Of a stretch of DNA of 64,000 nucleotides, positions 29,139-38,569 are shown piece after piece. Both the position numbers and the translations under genes were made by a program. The notes beneath the pieces are model-generated. The model was not told where the DNA came from. It was given only the letters and a program-made list of their open reading frames with translations, and made no database searches. Position 1 is the stretch's first letter. The number at the start of each line of letters is the position of its first letter. Location of the stretch: assembly GCA_020631235.1 (NCBI GenBank), contig JAHDHQ010000001.1, positions 49,758 through 113,757 of the forward strand, read 5' to 3'. Origin of the DNA: Saprospiraceae bacterium. Lineage in GTDB: Bacteria; Bacteroidota; Bacteroidia; Chitinophagales; Saprospiraceae.

Positions 29139-29172
29139 AAAAAAAGCCAGTCAAGGAGTATTGACCGGCTTT
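29139..29172 (-). terminator. Rho-independent terminator after lpdA
   Basis: The stem AAAGCCAGTCAA / TTGACCGGCTTT (29143-29154 and 29161-29172, one G-T pair) has a six-base loop. It is followed on the minus strand by at least six T. It lies 24 bp past the dihydrolipoyl dehydrogenase stop. Confidence 0.88.
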
Positions 29173-29195
29173 GTTCTAAGAGTTATAAGTTAAGC

Positions 29196-30593
29196 TTACA
29201 AGTGTATTACTTCTCCATAAGCAGCGGCAGTTGCTTCCATGACTGCTTCACTCATAGTTGGGTGAGGATGTATTGCTTTTAAAATTTCATGTCCTGTTGT
29301 TTCTAATGCTCTAGCAGCGACCATTTCCGCAATCATTTCGGTAACATTGCTTCCTATCATATGGGCACCGAGCAGTTCTCCGTATTTAGCGTCATAAATT
29401 ACTTTTACAAAACCTTCCTTGGCTCCGGCTGCACTAGCTTTACCCGATGCCGAAAACGGGAATTTACCCACTTTAACCTCGTATCCTGCTTCTTTAGCTG
29501 CTGTTTCTGTGTAACCTACACTACTCACTTCTGGAATACAATAGGTACAAGAAGGCACATTGTTATAATCTATAGGAGTAGGGTGGTGTCCACATATTTT
29601 CTCTACACAGATAATAGCTTCGGCAGTAGCAACATGAGCTAATGCAGGACCTGGAACTATATCACCTATCGCATAGATTCCATTTACATTGGTTTTATAA
29701 AACTCATCTACTAAAACTAGACCTCTATCTGTTTTAATTCCTAATAAATCTAAGCCAATATTTTCTGTATTAGGACTAACTCCTGCTGCACTCAATACAA
29801 CATCACACTCGATGATACTATTTTCACCTGACTTATTGTTTTTGATATGCACTTTACAAGTTTTGCCTTTTGTTTCTACTTTTTCGACCGCAGATCCTGC
29901 TAAAACCTCTACACCAGCTTTCTTAAATACCTTATTAAGTTCTTTCGAAATGTCCTTGTCTTCCCGCGGCAAAAGACCTTGATCTAGGTATTCTACGACG
30001 GTAACTTTTGTTCCCATAGAAGAATACACATAAGCAAATTCTGTCCCTATGGCACCCGCTCCGACAACCACCATACTTTTAGGTTGTTTTGGCAGTGTCA
30101 TCGCTTCGCGATAACCTATGATTTTCTTGCCATCGATGGGCAACATTGGCAACTCTTTAGCTCTTCCCCCTGTAGCTAGAATAATACTATCTGCTGTGTA
30201 TTCTGCCTTTTCACCTGCTTTATTGGTTACCACAACCTTCTTCCCTCTGGCCAACTTACCTTCTCCTTCAATTACCGTAATTTTATTTTTTTTCATAAGG
30301 AAACTAATGCCCTTACTCATTCCATTAGCCACATTTCTACTTCTTCCAATTACCCCTTTAAAATCAACTTTAGAGTTGCCCACAGAAATTCCATAATCAT
30401 CAGCGTGTTGGATGTAATTAAAGACTTGCGCACTCTTAATCAAAGCTTTAGTAGGTATACAACCCCAATTTAGACAAATGCCACCTAAATTTTCTCGCTC
30501 AACAATGGCCACTTTTTTACCTAACTGGCTAGCTCGTATGGCTGCTGGGTATCCACCAGGTCCACTACCAATAATTATTATATCAAAATTCAT
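29196..30593 (-). CDS. lpdA: Dihydrolipoyl dehydrogenase (E3)
   Basis: A 465-residue flavoprotein. FAD-binding GSGPGGYPAAIRA (9-21), redox-active GGICLNWGCIPTKAL (C40 and C45), NAD-binding VVVGAGAIGTEFAY, the second FAD motif NGIYAIGDI, and the C-terminal HPHPTMSEA carrying the catalytic His are all present. It reoxidises the lipoyl groups of pyruvate and 2-oxoglutarate dehydrogenase complexes in the cytosol. It is monocistronic with a terminator. Confidence 0.95.
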   Translation of the reverse strand: MNFDIIIIGSGPGGYPAAIRASQLGKKVAIVERENLGGICLNWGCIPTKALIKSAQVFNYIQHADDYGISVGNSKVDFKGVIGRSRNVANGMSKGISFLMKKNKITVIEGEGKLARGKKVVVTNKAGEKAEYTADSIILATGGRAKELPMLPIDGKKIIGYREAMTLPKQPKSMVVVGAGAIGTEFAYVYSSMGTKVTVVEYLDQGLLPREDKDISKELNKVFKKAGVEVLAGSAVEKVETKGKTCKVHIKNNKSGENSIIECDVVLSAAGVSPNTENIGLDLLGIKTDRGLVLVDEFYKTNVNGIYAIGDIVPGPALAHVATAEAIICVEKICGHHPTPIDYNNVPSCTYCIPEVSSVGYTETAAKEAGYEVKVGKFPFSASGKASAAGAKEGFVKVIYDAKYGELLGAHMIGSNVTEMIAEMVAARALETTGHEILKAIHPHPTMSEAVMEATAAAYGEVIHL

Positions 30594-30656
30594 ATCAATG
30601 TATTTCTAAGATTAAATGAAATTAAGGAGGCGCAAATATATGGCTTTCTACAGAAA

Positions 30657-31820
30657 CTATTTTGAAGGAAAATGCTGAAATCTAGCCAGTCCATTATGAA
30701 AATCCTTCATCTCTGGATAAACTAAATCGCGTACTAGTTTTCCAGATTTTTCAAGAAAAACAATGCCTTCTGGTGTAGCAATTCTTGCATAACCATTTTT
30801 AAAATCAAAAGCTATCGGCAAATCAAAAGACAATACTTCTTGCCCATTTGTGTTTATATAATTCCAGCTGGACTTAGTTTTCATTACAACAGCCATAGAA
30901 TCTTGGAATTGCTGAATTAATGGATATTTGGCTTCCATAATAATTTTGCCAAACTGGTCTATTAACCCGTACATACCCTCTTGCCTAAACAACCAAATCC
31001 CATCTCCTCCAGGTATTATCTTTTCAGCTTCCAAATCGACTATCTGACCTAATTCATTCGATAAAAACCAAGCTCCATTTGATTGATAGGCAAAGGTTTT
31101 ATTTTGTGATAGGCTCACATTTTCATATTTGATATCAGAAATACGTTTTCCCTTAATATCTAAAAGATGATAGCTTCCATTATCCTTGACAATAAATCGA
31201 TTTAAATCGCGGTCATATTTAATTCCGGAATAGATATAGTCAACAATCACTTTACCTTCTTTGTTAATGACCCCATATTTTTCAAAATTCTTTACAATGG
31301 CGGTGCCATTTATAAAATCACTGATTTTATGAAAGTACATTTCCAAAGAATCTTGCTTTTTCACCGATTTGTATTGCCAACCGCGTGGCTTTTTAACTGC
31401 AAACATTCCTTCCTTAACATTGCTAAACTTTTGGCCTCTGATAATTTGAACTACTTGACCCACAGTGTCAATAAGTTGCCAATGGTTATCAAATAACTGG
31501 ACAAATGCATAGTCATCGGAAAAGTTCTTGACCGTTTTATATTGAAAAGGGATCACTGATGTACCTTCAGCATCAATAAATCCCCATTTCCCTTTAAAAT
31601 TAGCGGCAATTAGGTCTTTATTAATTGGATCAAGAAGATCATCATAAATGTTAGGAACCATAACATCTCCCTCAATATTTACTAATCCCCATTTCATTTC
31701 ATCTGCTTCATAATCTTTAAAATAATCAGATTCGCTAGGACTGGAACTTCTTTGGTCATCAGCACACCCAAAAAGGAGAGCACAAATAAGCCACATTGAC
31801 AATATTCTGTTTAGCTTCAT
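30657..31820 (-). CDS. WG-repeat lipoprotein
   Basis: A 387-residue protein when started at the ATG at 31820, giving the lipoprotein signal MKLNRILSMWLICALLFGC. Repeated units of the form KWGLVNxEGxxxxPxIYDDL (for example KWGFIDAEGTSVIPFQYKTV, KYGVINKEGKVIVDYIYSGI, MYGLIDQFGKIIMEAKYPLI) are WG repeats (KWG family). These beta-repeat proteins are common in Bacteroidota and of unknown ligand. It is divergent from the small secreted protein, only 26 bp away. Confidence 0.8.
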   Translation of the reverse strand: MKLNRILSMWLICALLFGCADDQRSSSPSESDYFKDYEADEMKWGLVNIEGDVMVPNIYDDLLDPINKDLIAANFKGKWGFIDAEGTSVIPFQYKTVKNFSDDYAFVQLFDNHWQLIDTVGQVVQIIRGQKFSNVKEGMFAVKKPRGWQYKSVKKQDSLEMYFHKISDFINGTAIVKNFEKYGVINKEGKVIVDYIYSGIKYDRDLNRFIVKDNGSYHLLDIKGKRISDIKYENVSLSQNKTFAYQSNGAWFLSNELGQIVDLEAEKIIPGGDGIWLFRQEGMYGLIDQFGKIIMEAKYPLIQQFQDSMAVVMKTKSSWNYINTNGQEVLSFDLPIAFDFKNGYARIATPEGIVFLEKSGKLVRDLVYPEMKDFHNGLARFQHFPSK

Positions 31821-31846
31821 AGTTATTACCAACGAAGATAGCTAAT

Positions 31847-32356
31847 ATGAAGTTCTTAATACTAATACTCTATATTTGGGCACAAGATGTTTGGAGTCAT
31901 TACGACATTGAACAATATGCTTCTTTTTCTTCTCCTATACAAATGGAAGAAAAAACAAGAGAAGCAATAACATCACTAGGCACATTGTATATAACCACTT
32001 TTGTATCCGAATCCAGTGATTTGCCCATCGAATATTCCTTCAGTCATTATACATATCCTGAAGAAGTAGCTATCATGCTTAAGGAATCGCCATCATTACA
32101 AGATACTTTGTTATTATCTGTACCTGAAAACATTGCCATTCAAAATGAGGCTATTGTGGAGTATTCAAGTTTAGAATCTTTTGGAAATGTGACTTGTCTA
32201 GCTTATCGAATTAAACTAAATGAATCATTTTACCAAAAGGGTAGAGCACTGATTGTTAAAGATAAAATGCTGATTCAACAAATTAGCGCTGACACAAAAC
32301 AGCTTCTTTCGTATCCTGCGGAAAAGTATTTTAAAAGTTTGTCTTTAAAAGACTAA
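31847..32356 (+). CDS. Small secreted hypothetical protein
   Basis: A 169-residue protein with a short hydrophobic start (MKFLILILYIWAQDVWS) that could serve as a signal peptide. It is followed by a soluble domain with strands such as IQMEEKTREAITSLGTLYITTFVSES and FGNVTCLAYRIKLNESFYQKGRALIVKDKML. The pattern of a small alpha-beta lipid-droplet-like or copper-chaperone-like domain is not clear enough to name. It precedes coaD by about 60 bp. Confidence 0.55.
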   Translation: MKFLILILYIWAQDVWSHYDIEQYASFSSPIQMEEKTREAITSLGTLYITTFVSESSDLPIEYSFSHYTYPEEVAIMLKESPSLQDTLLLSVPENIAIQNEAIVEYSSLESFGNVTCLAYRIKLNESFYQKGRALIVKDKMLIQQISADTKQLLSYPAEKYFKSLSLKD

Positions 32357-32415
32357 TAATTCATGTCTTTTTTGTCTGAGGAGGATTACCTTTGAGCTAA
32401 TTACCTATTACAATA

Positions 32416-32907
32416 GTGAATAAAAAACTACCTAAAATTGCTGTTTTCCCTGGTTCTTTTGATCCAATAACCAAAGGTCATATCGATTTAGTTACCAGAG
32501 CATGTTCTGTGTTTGATAAAATCATTGTAGCTGTTGGTGTAAATTCTCAGAAAAAGTATTTGTTTTCTTTAGAAGAAAGATTGCGATGGCTTGAGCTAGT
32601 ATTTGCAGACAATGATCAAGTAAAGGTCGGGCACTTTGAAGGCTTAACTGTCAATTATTGCAAGGAGGTAGATGCACATTTTTTGTTAAGAGGTTTAAGA
32701 AACGCGAGTGATTTTGACTACGAAAAAACCATTAGTCAATTAAATACAATCATCGGTGATAATGTAGAAACTGTATTTCTAATTAGCAAACCAGAATATA
32801 GTCACATTAGCAGTACAATAGTTAGAGAAATCATTAAGGGCAAAGGGGATGTTTCCGCCTTTGTTCCATCCATAATATCATCAGAATTAAATACACAAAA
32901 CACATAA
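32416..32907 (+). CDS. coaD: Phosphopantetheine adenylyltransferase
   Basis: A 163-residue protein starting at GTG. The nucleotidyltransferase motif FPGSFDPITKGHIDLV (T/HxGH type, TKGH) and the C-terminal ISSTIVREI motif identify CoaD. RGLRNASDFDYE is the conserved central segment. It makes dephospho-CoA from phosphopantetheine and ATP. The length fits the family. It lies 10 bp upstream of pruA. Confidence 0.94.
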   Translation: MNKKLPKIAVFPGSFDPITKGHIDLVTRACSVFDKIIVAVGVNSQKKYLFSLEERLRWLELVFADNDQVKVGHFEGLTVNYCKEVDAHFLLRGLRNASDFDYEKTISQLNTIIGDNVETVFLISKPEYSHISSTIVREIIKGKGDVSAFVPSIISSELNTQNT

Positions 32908-32917
32908 AATTGAATAT

Positions 32918-34549
32918 ATGTCCAACTCATTTTTAACGGTACCTGTTGCAAAAAATGAAGATATCTACGCTTATACAAAAGGTAGTCCAGAACGAAAAGG
33001 AATTACAGAAGCCATTCAAAACGCTAAATCGACACAAGTCGATATTCCATTGACAATTGGAGGCAAGAAGATACATACAAACAACAAAACTACCATGCAT
33101 CCTCCTCATGAATTAAAGCATGTGTTAGGAACATTTAGTAATGGAGATGAAAGTCATTTTCAAATGGCTATTGATGCTGCTTTAGCCGCAAAACCAGCTT
33201 GGGAAGCCATGCCTTGGCAAGATAGAGCAGCTATATTTTTAAAAGCTGCTGATTTACTTTGTGGACCGTATAGGAACAAAATGAATGCTGCAACAATGTT
33301 GTGTCAATCAAAAAATGTGTATCAATCCGCAGTCGACGCTATTGCCGAGTTTGCTGATTTTTTAAGGTTCAATGTACAATACATGACTGAAATCTATAAA
33401 GATCAACCTATAAACACTCCTGGCGTTTGGAACAAAATAGAATATAGACCTTTGGAAGGGTTTATTTTTGCCATCACACCTTTCAATTTTACGGCAATCG
33501 CAGGTAATCTGTCTAGTGCTCCAGCTATGTTGGGAAACACTATAGTATGGAAACCTGCTGACTCTCAAGTATATTCTGCAGCTGTAATTATGGAGATTTT
33601 TGAAGAAGCTGGATTACCAGACGGGGTGATAAACATGGTCATGGGAGACGGTCCGGCAATGGGAGATGTAGTTTTTAAACACAGAGATTTTGCTGGTTTA
33701 CATTTTACTGGTAGCACAGGCGTATTTAAACATTTGTGGAAAACCATAGGTGAAAACATACATACTTACAGAGCTTATCCCAGGATAGTAGGGGAGACTG
33801 GAGGTAAAGATTTTGTAGTGGCTCATCATTCTGCGAATGCTAAAATGGTAGCTACAGCATTAACAAGAGCTTCTTTCGAATATCAAGGACAAAAATGTTC
33901 AGCTGCTTCAAGAGCTTATATTCCTGCATCAATGTGGGATGAAGTTTGGGGCTATCTTAAGGCTGATATTGAAAGTTTCAAAATGGGAACTACTGAGGAT
34001 TTTGGCAACTTTATTAATGCAGTTATTGACGAAAAATCATTTGACAATATCGCGTCTTATTTAGATTATGCAAAGACAAACAGTGAAGCAGAGATTTTGA
34101 TTGGTGGTGGCTACGATAAATCTGAAGGCTATTTCGTGGAACCAACCGTAATCAAGGTTACTAACCCAATGTTCAAGACAATGTGTGAGGAAATCTTTGG
34201 CCCAGTGTTGAGTATTTATGTGTACGAAGATGACCAATTTGATGAAATTTTAGATGTTGTGGATAATACGTCTGATTATGCTTTAACTGGTTCTATTTTC
34301 GCCAAGCAAAGAGATGTTATTGCTCATGCTAGCGCAAAACTGAGGCATGCAACTGGAAACTTTTATATAAACGACAAGCCAACAGGATCGGTAGTGGCTC
34401 AACAACCATTTGGAGGAGCTAGAGGTTCAGGCACCAATGACAAAGCTGGTAGCAAACTTAACTTGTACAGGTGGATTTCTCCACAAACCATTAAAGAGAG
34501 CTTTGTTGCAGCTAAAGATTATCGATATCCTTGGCTAGAAAGTGAATAA
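32918..34549 (+). CDS. pruA: L-glutamate gamma-semialdehyde (1-pyrroline-5-carboxylate) dehydrogenase
   Basis: A 543-residue aldehyde dehydrogenase. TPFNFTAIAGNL and VWKPAD (NAD site), HFTGSTGVFKHLW, VGETGGKDFV with Glu293, and YQGQKCSAASRAY with catalytic Cys327 are all present. The N-terminal region (GKKIHTNNKTTMHPPHELKHVLGTF) matches the Bacteroidota and mitochondrial-type P5C dehydrogenases. It oxidises glutamate semialdehyde to glutamate in proline degradation. No proline dehydrogenase gene is adjacent. Confidence 0.93.
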   Translation: MSNSFLTVPVAKNEDIYAYTKGSPERKGITEAIQNAKSTQVDIPLTIGGKKIHTNNKTTMHPPHELKHVLGTFSNGDESHFQMAIDAALAAKPAWEAMPWQDRAAIFLKAADLLCGPYRNKMNAATMLCQSKNVYQSAVDAIAEFADFLRFNVQYMTEIYKDQPINTPGVWNKIEYRPLEGFIFAITPFNFTAIAGNLSSAPAMLGNTIVWKPADSQVYSAAVIMEIFEEAGLPDGVINMVMGDGPAMGDVVFKHRDFAGLHFTGSTGVFKHLWKTIGENIHTYRAYPRIVGETGGKDFVVAHHSANAKMVATALTRASFEYQGQKCSAASRAYIPASMWDEVWGYLKADIESFKMGTTEDFGNFINAVIDEKSFDNIASYLDYAKTNSEAEILIGGGYDKSEGYFVEPTVIKVTNPMFKTMCEEIFGPVLSIYVYEDDQFDEILDVVDNTSDYALTGSIFAKQRDVIAHASAKLRHATGNFYINDKPTGSVVAQQPFGGARGSGTNDKAGSKLNLYRWISPQTIKESFVAAKDYRYPWLESE

Positions 34550-34556
34550 AGAAATG

Positions 34557-34585
34557 AAAAAGGAGCTTTGGGCTCCTTTTTTTTT
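34557..34585 (+). terminator. Rho-independent terminator after pruA
   Basis: The stem AAAGGAGC / GCTCCTTT (34559-34566 and 34572-34579) has a five-base loop and is followed by a run of T. It lies 8 bp past the pruA stop. Confidence 0.88.
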
Positions 34586-34623
34586 GTAAATATTTTATTT
34601 AAAGTAAAGGAAAAACAAATGCA

Positions 34624-34656
34624 TTTGCTTACGTAGGCAGCAAAAAGCTATACTTC
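34624..34656 (+). promoter_or_regulatory. Possible promoter of the 1,058-residue T9SS gene
   Basis: TTTG at 34624-34627 and TATACTTC at 34649-34656 with a 21-base spacer resemble the Bacteroidota -33/-7 pair. They lie 28 bp before the start codon. The -7 match is partial. Confidence 0.3.
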
Positions 34657-34684
34657 ATGTATCTTATATAGTAAATGCATAATT

Positions 34685-37600
34685 ATGACTACCAAAATCT
34701 ACTTCATTTTCCTCCCCATAATTTTTGTTATTTCAACTTTACCTGCGCAAATAAGCTTTGAACCATTAAATGGTTTATATGGGACTTCCATCTACACATT
34801 TGACGTCCAAAATGAATCGCTCTTTCTAAATTCTAGCCAGGCATTATATGTAAAACCCAATTTAGAAGCTGAATGGCAAAAAATTGAATTTCCCGAATCC
34901 TCCATAGCTAACTCTTATTACAACACCCAATTAGGACAAGATGGAGAATATTACAATGTAATTAACAAAACCATTTATCGACTAAATCAAAACAACAACA
35001 CATGGGATGTTTTAGTTGAGTTAGACGAACGTCCTAATTTAATCAAGTTTGGAAGTGATGGATCAAGTGCATACATTAAAGATGATCAATACTTAATGTA
35101 TGCTTCCAGTGGATATGACTATCAAGAAATGGCTGATTTACGCTTAATACAAGAAAGTTATAATGCTGATGAAAACGTAGATTTCAGAATTGAGCATCTA
35201 CTCGTCAAAGGCGATACTTATGCAGTCATTGCCGGAGATGCAAAGGAATCTGCTTCTTTCTTGAATTATTATCAGGCGGGGAACTTAATACATGCTGAAT
35301 TTCCTCAGGTTGCTAATTTTAATGATCCCAGTTTAGATAGTCAACTCAATCTATATTTTGATGGTTATGGACTTGAAAAATTCAATTTTGTAAATAAAGA
35401 ATATGAAATAGTTAAGTATAATGGATCTCCGATGAATAGCGGTTTTTATCAATATGTGATTGATGATCTTGACCGTGTTATTATGTATAAATCTAAAGAT
35501 TATTATGTATCAAATGATGGAGGTGCAAACTGGAATGAGATCAAACCTTTAGGAGAAAAAGCAGTGTATTACCAACAAGGGATCTTGGGCGCGAATGGAA
35601 ATAGTTTTTTTCTCAGTGGGAGTTCTGGCCCTGGCACAATAGCTATCCAACAATACGATACTGGAGGGCAATTATTAAACACCATAGCCACTGAATTTGA
35701 AGAACCAGTCATTCATAAAATAAAATTACATGAAGACCAAATCTTATTAGATATGGGTAGCGATGAAGGATTCCTATCTAAGGACAATGGAAATAACTGG
35801 GAACTTATACCTAGAAGTCAAATGGATAACGTAGATCCGTATTTAATTAATGGTATATATTATAGCTCCGATTATAGCGGATTGTATCAATCAGAAGATG
35901 CCCAAAATTGGCAAAAAATAATGGCAGTTACAGCGCAAGGAAGTACTTTGGGTTTTAATGATGAAATAGCTCTTTTTAACAACAACTTTGCAGAGATTTA
36001 TAATACAAATACTGGAGAAAATCACGAAATTCCTAATAACTCAAGTGCACAATGGGGGAGTATGCACCCCAATGGTAACTACTATTATATTGAAGACGAA
36101 CAACTTAAAATATATAGTCCAGCCACTAACAATACAAGTACTGTGAATGATCTTGACTTTGCCGTTGGTAATAAATCTATAAAAATAGATGATGATGGTG
36201 TTGTGCTTTGTATCCTATGGAGTTTTAGTGGTTTAGAGTTTTGGACTTCGAGCGATCTTGGCCAAAATTTTGAACAAGCTAGCGACTTAATTTTAGAAAA
36301 TGGACTTTGGGGTGATGTTTTAGTGAAACCTTCAGCATATTACATCCTAAGTGATCAACAATTAAATGTATCGACAGATAAGGCTAAAAGTTGGATAACT
36401 TTTGATCTAGATTTGCCCGAAGGCTCATATTTTTCAAGTTTCAATGTCTCCGATGATTTATATGTTTATGTTGCCTTGGCTAGCGATCAATTGTATCGAT
36501 CAAATGAAGCTTTGAATTTTGATCAGAAAATAAGCGGAACTATCTACAAAGATGTAGATGATAATTGTTTGTACGAAAACGAAGAAGGATTGCGCAATCA
36601 ATCCTTGTCATTAACAAATAGTGCAGGTGAAACATTGCATGTCCTAGCAGGGGAGAGTCCTTTTGAATTGAATGCTACACCTTCAGATTATACTATAAAA
36701 CACACGATTGATGAAGCGTTATGGCTTAGTTGTCAAACCGAGTATCTCATAAATCAAAACAGCAGTGATGACATCCATATCGGTATCCAGCCTATCAAAA
36801 ACTGCGCTGCTCTTGATATACACTATACAAGTATCGGTGCACGGAGGTGCTTCGATAATCACATGGATATAAACATCTGCAATAATGGCACAATTCCCAC
36901 TGAATCTGGAAGTCAAATCAACATACAGCTTGATCAGTTTATGGATTATCTAGAAGCAAACCCTTTACCATTAAGTATTGACAATCAAGAAATTATATTT
37001 GACATTGGAGTCATAGAACCATTTGATTGCTTTAGAATACGAATAGATTATAATATATCTTGTGATGCAAATCTTGGTAATGAACATTGTATCTTATCTT
37101 CTATAAACCATGCTAATTTATGTGATGATTCCAGTATCGTAACTGAAGAATCTTGTTTTAATAATGTTGGATCATTTGATCCAAATGATATGCACGCTAT
37201 TGTAGAAAACAAATGGCTTACAGAAGGATTAATAGATCCAGAATTAGAGTTTGTAGAATATGTTATACGCTTTCAAAATACTGGTTCTGACACGGCATTT
37301 ACCGTAGAGTTAATAAGTCCGCTAGACGAATATTTAGACTGGGAAACGTTAAAAATAACTAGTTTTAGCCATCCTTATCAATACACCATAAGTGATGATG
37401 GACTATTATCTATTTTGTTTAATAATATCGAATTACCTTATGAGGATATCGATGAACCAGGATCTCATGGCTATATTTCATTTGTAATAGCTAAACCAGA
37501 AAAACTACAGGAAGGAGCTATTATTTCGGCACAGACAGAAATCTATTTTGATTTCAATGAGCCGATTATAACCAATGAAGTTTTGCTATACAGCAGTATA

Positions 37601-37861
37601 CTTGATGATACAAATGATTTAAATCCAAGTGATATATCTATATGGCCAAATCCTATGTCAACGTATTTGCTTTTTGAATTTAATTCAAGCGTTGACGGGA
37701 ATATTAACATTTACGATGTATTAGGCAAGAAAATATTTTCTACGCCAGTATATGGACTTACAGAATATAAAGTAAATACAGAGGCATTCACTGCTGGTGC
37801 ATATACCGTGCAAATTCATATTGAAGAAAAAGTATTTACTCAGATGGTTATTAAATATTAA
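34685..37861 (+). CDS. Large secreted protein with DUF7619-like and T9SS type A domains
   Basis: A 1,058-residue protein with a signal peptide (about 1-21, ending LPAQ). About residues 25-620 resemble sialidase/BNR-type propeller repeats (SNDGGANWNEI, LSKDNGNNWELI, TSSDLGQNFEQ, STDKAKSWITF). Next comes an SdrD-B-like segment (ISGTIYKDVDDNCLYENEEGLRN). A DUF11/DUF7619-like domain follows (SFDPNDMHAIVENKWL ... EFVEYVIRFQNTGSDTAF ... IYFDFNEPIITNE). The end (DISIWPNPMSTYLLFEF ... GAYTVQIHI) is the T9SS type A domain. It is probably surface-exposed. It is the last chromosomal gene before the mobile element. Confidence 0.82.
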   Translation: MTTKIYFIFLPIIFVISTLPAQISFEPLNGLYGTSIYTFDVQNESLFLNSSQALYVKPNLEAEWQKIEFPESSIANSYYNTQLGQDGEYYNVINKTIYRLNQNNNTWDVLVELDERPNLIKFGSDGSSAYIKDDQYLMYASSGYDYQEMADLRLIQESYNADENVDFRIEHLLVKGDTYAVIAGDAKESASFLNYYQAGNLIHAEFPQVANFNDPSLDSQLNLYFDGYGLEKFNFVNKEYEIVKYNGSPMNSGFYQYVIDDLDRVIMYKSKDYYVSNDGGANWNEIKPLGEKAVYYQQGILGANGNSFFLSGSSGPGTIAIQQYDTGGQLLNTIATEFEEPVIHKIKLHEDQILLDMGSDEGFLSKDNGNNWELIPRSQMDNVDPYLINGIYYSSDYSGLYQSEDAQNWQKIMAVTAQGSTLGFNDEIALFNNNFAEIYNTNTGENHEIPNNSSAQWGSMHPNGNYYYIEDEQLKIYSPATNNTSTVNDLDFAVGNKSIKIDDDGVVLCILWSFSGLEFWTSSDLGQNFEQASDLILENGLWGDVLVKPSAYYILSDQQLNVSTDKAKSWITFDLDLPEGSYFSSFNVSDDLYVYVALASDQLYRSNEALNFDQKISGTIYKDVDDNCLYENEEGLRNQSLSLTNSAGETLHVLAGESPFELNATPSDYTIKHTIDEALWLSCQTEYLINQNSSDDIHIGIQPIKNCAALDIHYTSIGARRCFDNHMDINICNNGTIPTESGSQINIQLDQFMDYLEANPLPLSIDNQEIIFDIGVIEPFDCFRIRIDYNISCDANLGNEHCILSSINHANLCDDSSIVTEESCFNNVGSFDPNDMHAIVENKWLTEGLIDPELEFVEYVIRFQNTGSDTAFTVELISPLDEYLDWETLKITSFSHPYQYTISDDGLLSILFNNIELPYEDIDEPGSHGYISFVIAKPEKLQEGAIISAQTEIYFDFNEPIITNEVLLYSSILDDTNDLNPSDISIWPNPMSTYLLFEFNSSVDGNINIYDVLGKKIFSTPVYGLTEYKVNTEAFTAGAYTVQIHIEEKVFTQMVIKY

Positions 37862-37881
37862 AGATTAAAAAATATTTTGTC

Positions 37882-37917
37882 AAGACTTAGCTTCAGTATA
37901 GCTAGGTCTTTTTTTTT
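37882..37917 (+). terminator. Rho-independent terminator marking the end of the chromosomal block
   Basis: The stem AAGACTTAGCT / AGCTAGGTCTT (37882-37892 and 37900-37910, one G-T pair) has a seven-base loop and a T run to 37917. It lies 20 bp after the T9SS gene stop. Everything to its right looks like mobile-element content. Confidence 0.87.
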
Positions 37918-37956
37918 AGATGTCTTGCAAACCGCTAGAAGAAAAATGCTATATTA

Positions 37957-37984
37957 ATTGCCTATAATTAATAGTATGTAATTT
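37957..37984. other. dif-like XerC/XerD site, candidate left attachment site
   Basis: A 28-bp stretch can be read as an 11-bp arm (ATTGCCTATAA), a 6-bp centre (TTAATA) and an 11-bp arm (GTATGTAATTT). By my count 14 of 22 arm positions match the E. coli dif as I remember it, including the conserved ATAA and TATGT cores. It sits exactly between the chromosomal terminator and the first element gene. The DNA is AT-rich, so chance similarity is possible. A second copy would be expected beyond the right edge. Confidence 0.3.
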
Positions 37985-38069
37985 AATCTTGTATTACAAT
38001 CGACTTTATACCAAATAAATAGATGTCGTTTTTGGAAATTTTAACCAAATTTTCGTATCCATTTATTGA

Positions 38070-38432
38070 TTAACCTTTGGCAATTAATAAATCAATCGTT
38101 TTTTCATACCTATTAATCTGCTTCATGCAAGATTCGAGTTGTTTTTCTAGCTCCACAATTTCCTTATTACTATATCTTTTATGAAACTCAACACCAACAC
38201 CTTCAAGGTAACTTATTACATCTGAAAGTAAATCCACCTTTAGGTATTTGCTTACTTCGATGATATCATATAAGTTAGAATAGTACGGTCTGTTCAGTCT
38301 ACTATTCATCGCATTTGCAGATATCCCAAGCTTGTGAGCAAGAGATCTTAAAGAATATTCAGAACTGTTTTTGGTGAACTCTCGAATCTTTTCGGAAATG
38401 TTTATTCCGTATCGTTGATCATATTGGGTCAT
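38070..38432 (-). CDS. HTH regulator of the element, possible repressor
   Basis: A 120-residue protein. EYSLRSLAHKLGISANAMNSRLNRPYYSNLYDIIEVSKYLKV (about 27-68) reads as an XRE-type helix-turn-helix, and a coiled-coil follows at the C-terminus (about 85-118). It is the leftmost gene of the element, divergent from the 38570 gene. The shared intergenic DNA carries palindromic TTATAA-TT-GTATAA-type sites, so it is the best candidate for the protein that binds them. That assignment is inference. Confidence 0.65.
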   Translation of the reverse strand: MTQYDQRYGINISEKIREFTKNSSEYSLRSLAHKLGISANAMNSRLNRPYYSNLYDIIEVSKYLKVDLLSDVISYLEGVGVEFHKRYSNKEIVELEKQLESCMKQINRYEKTIDLLIAKG

Positions 38433-38496
38433 TATGATAATATTTTGAGGTGTTTACAATACAAAGTTAATTACTTATTTAATATTTTATATCCAC

Positions 38497-38531
38497 TAAT
38501 TATTGTATTAAATATATTTATAATTGTATAA
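38497..38531. promoter_or_regulatory. Paired operator candidates between divergent element genes
   Basis: TTGTAT occurs at 38503-38508 and 38524-38529, exactly 21 bp apart. The second lies in TTATAATTGTATAA (38518-38531), five of six positions of each arm matching the perfect palindrome TTATAC-TT-GTATAA found at 45378-45391. An inverted copy (ATACAA) lies at 38459-38464. Spacing of two helical turns suggests cooperative binding. Confidence 0.45.
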
Positions 38532-38569
38532 ATAACATTTTTATAATATATTAGCTAAAAATTAGATAT

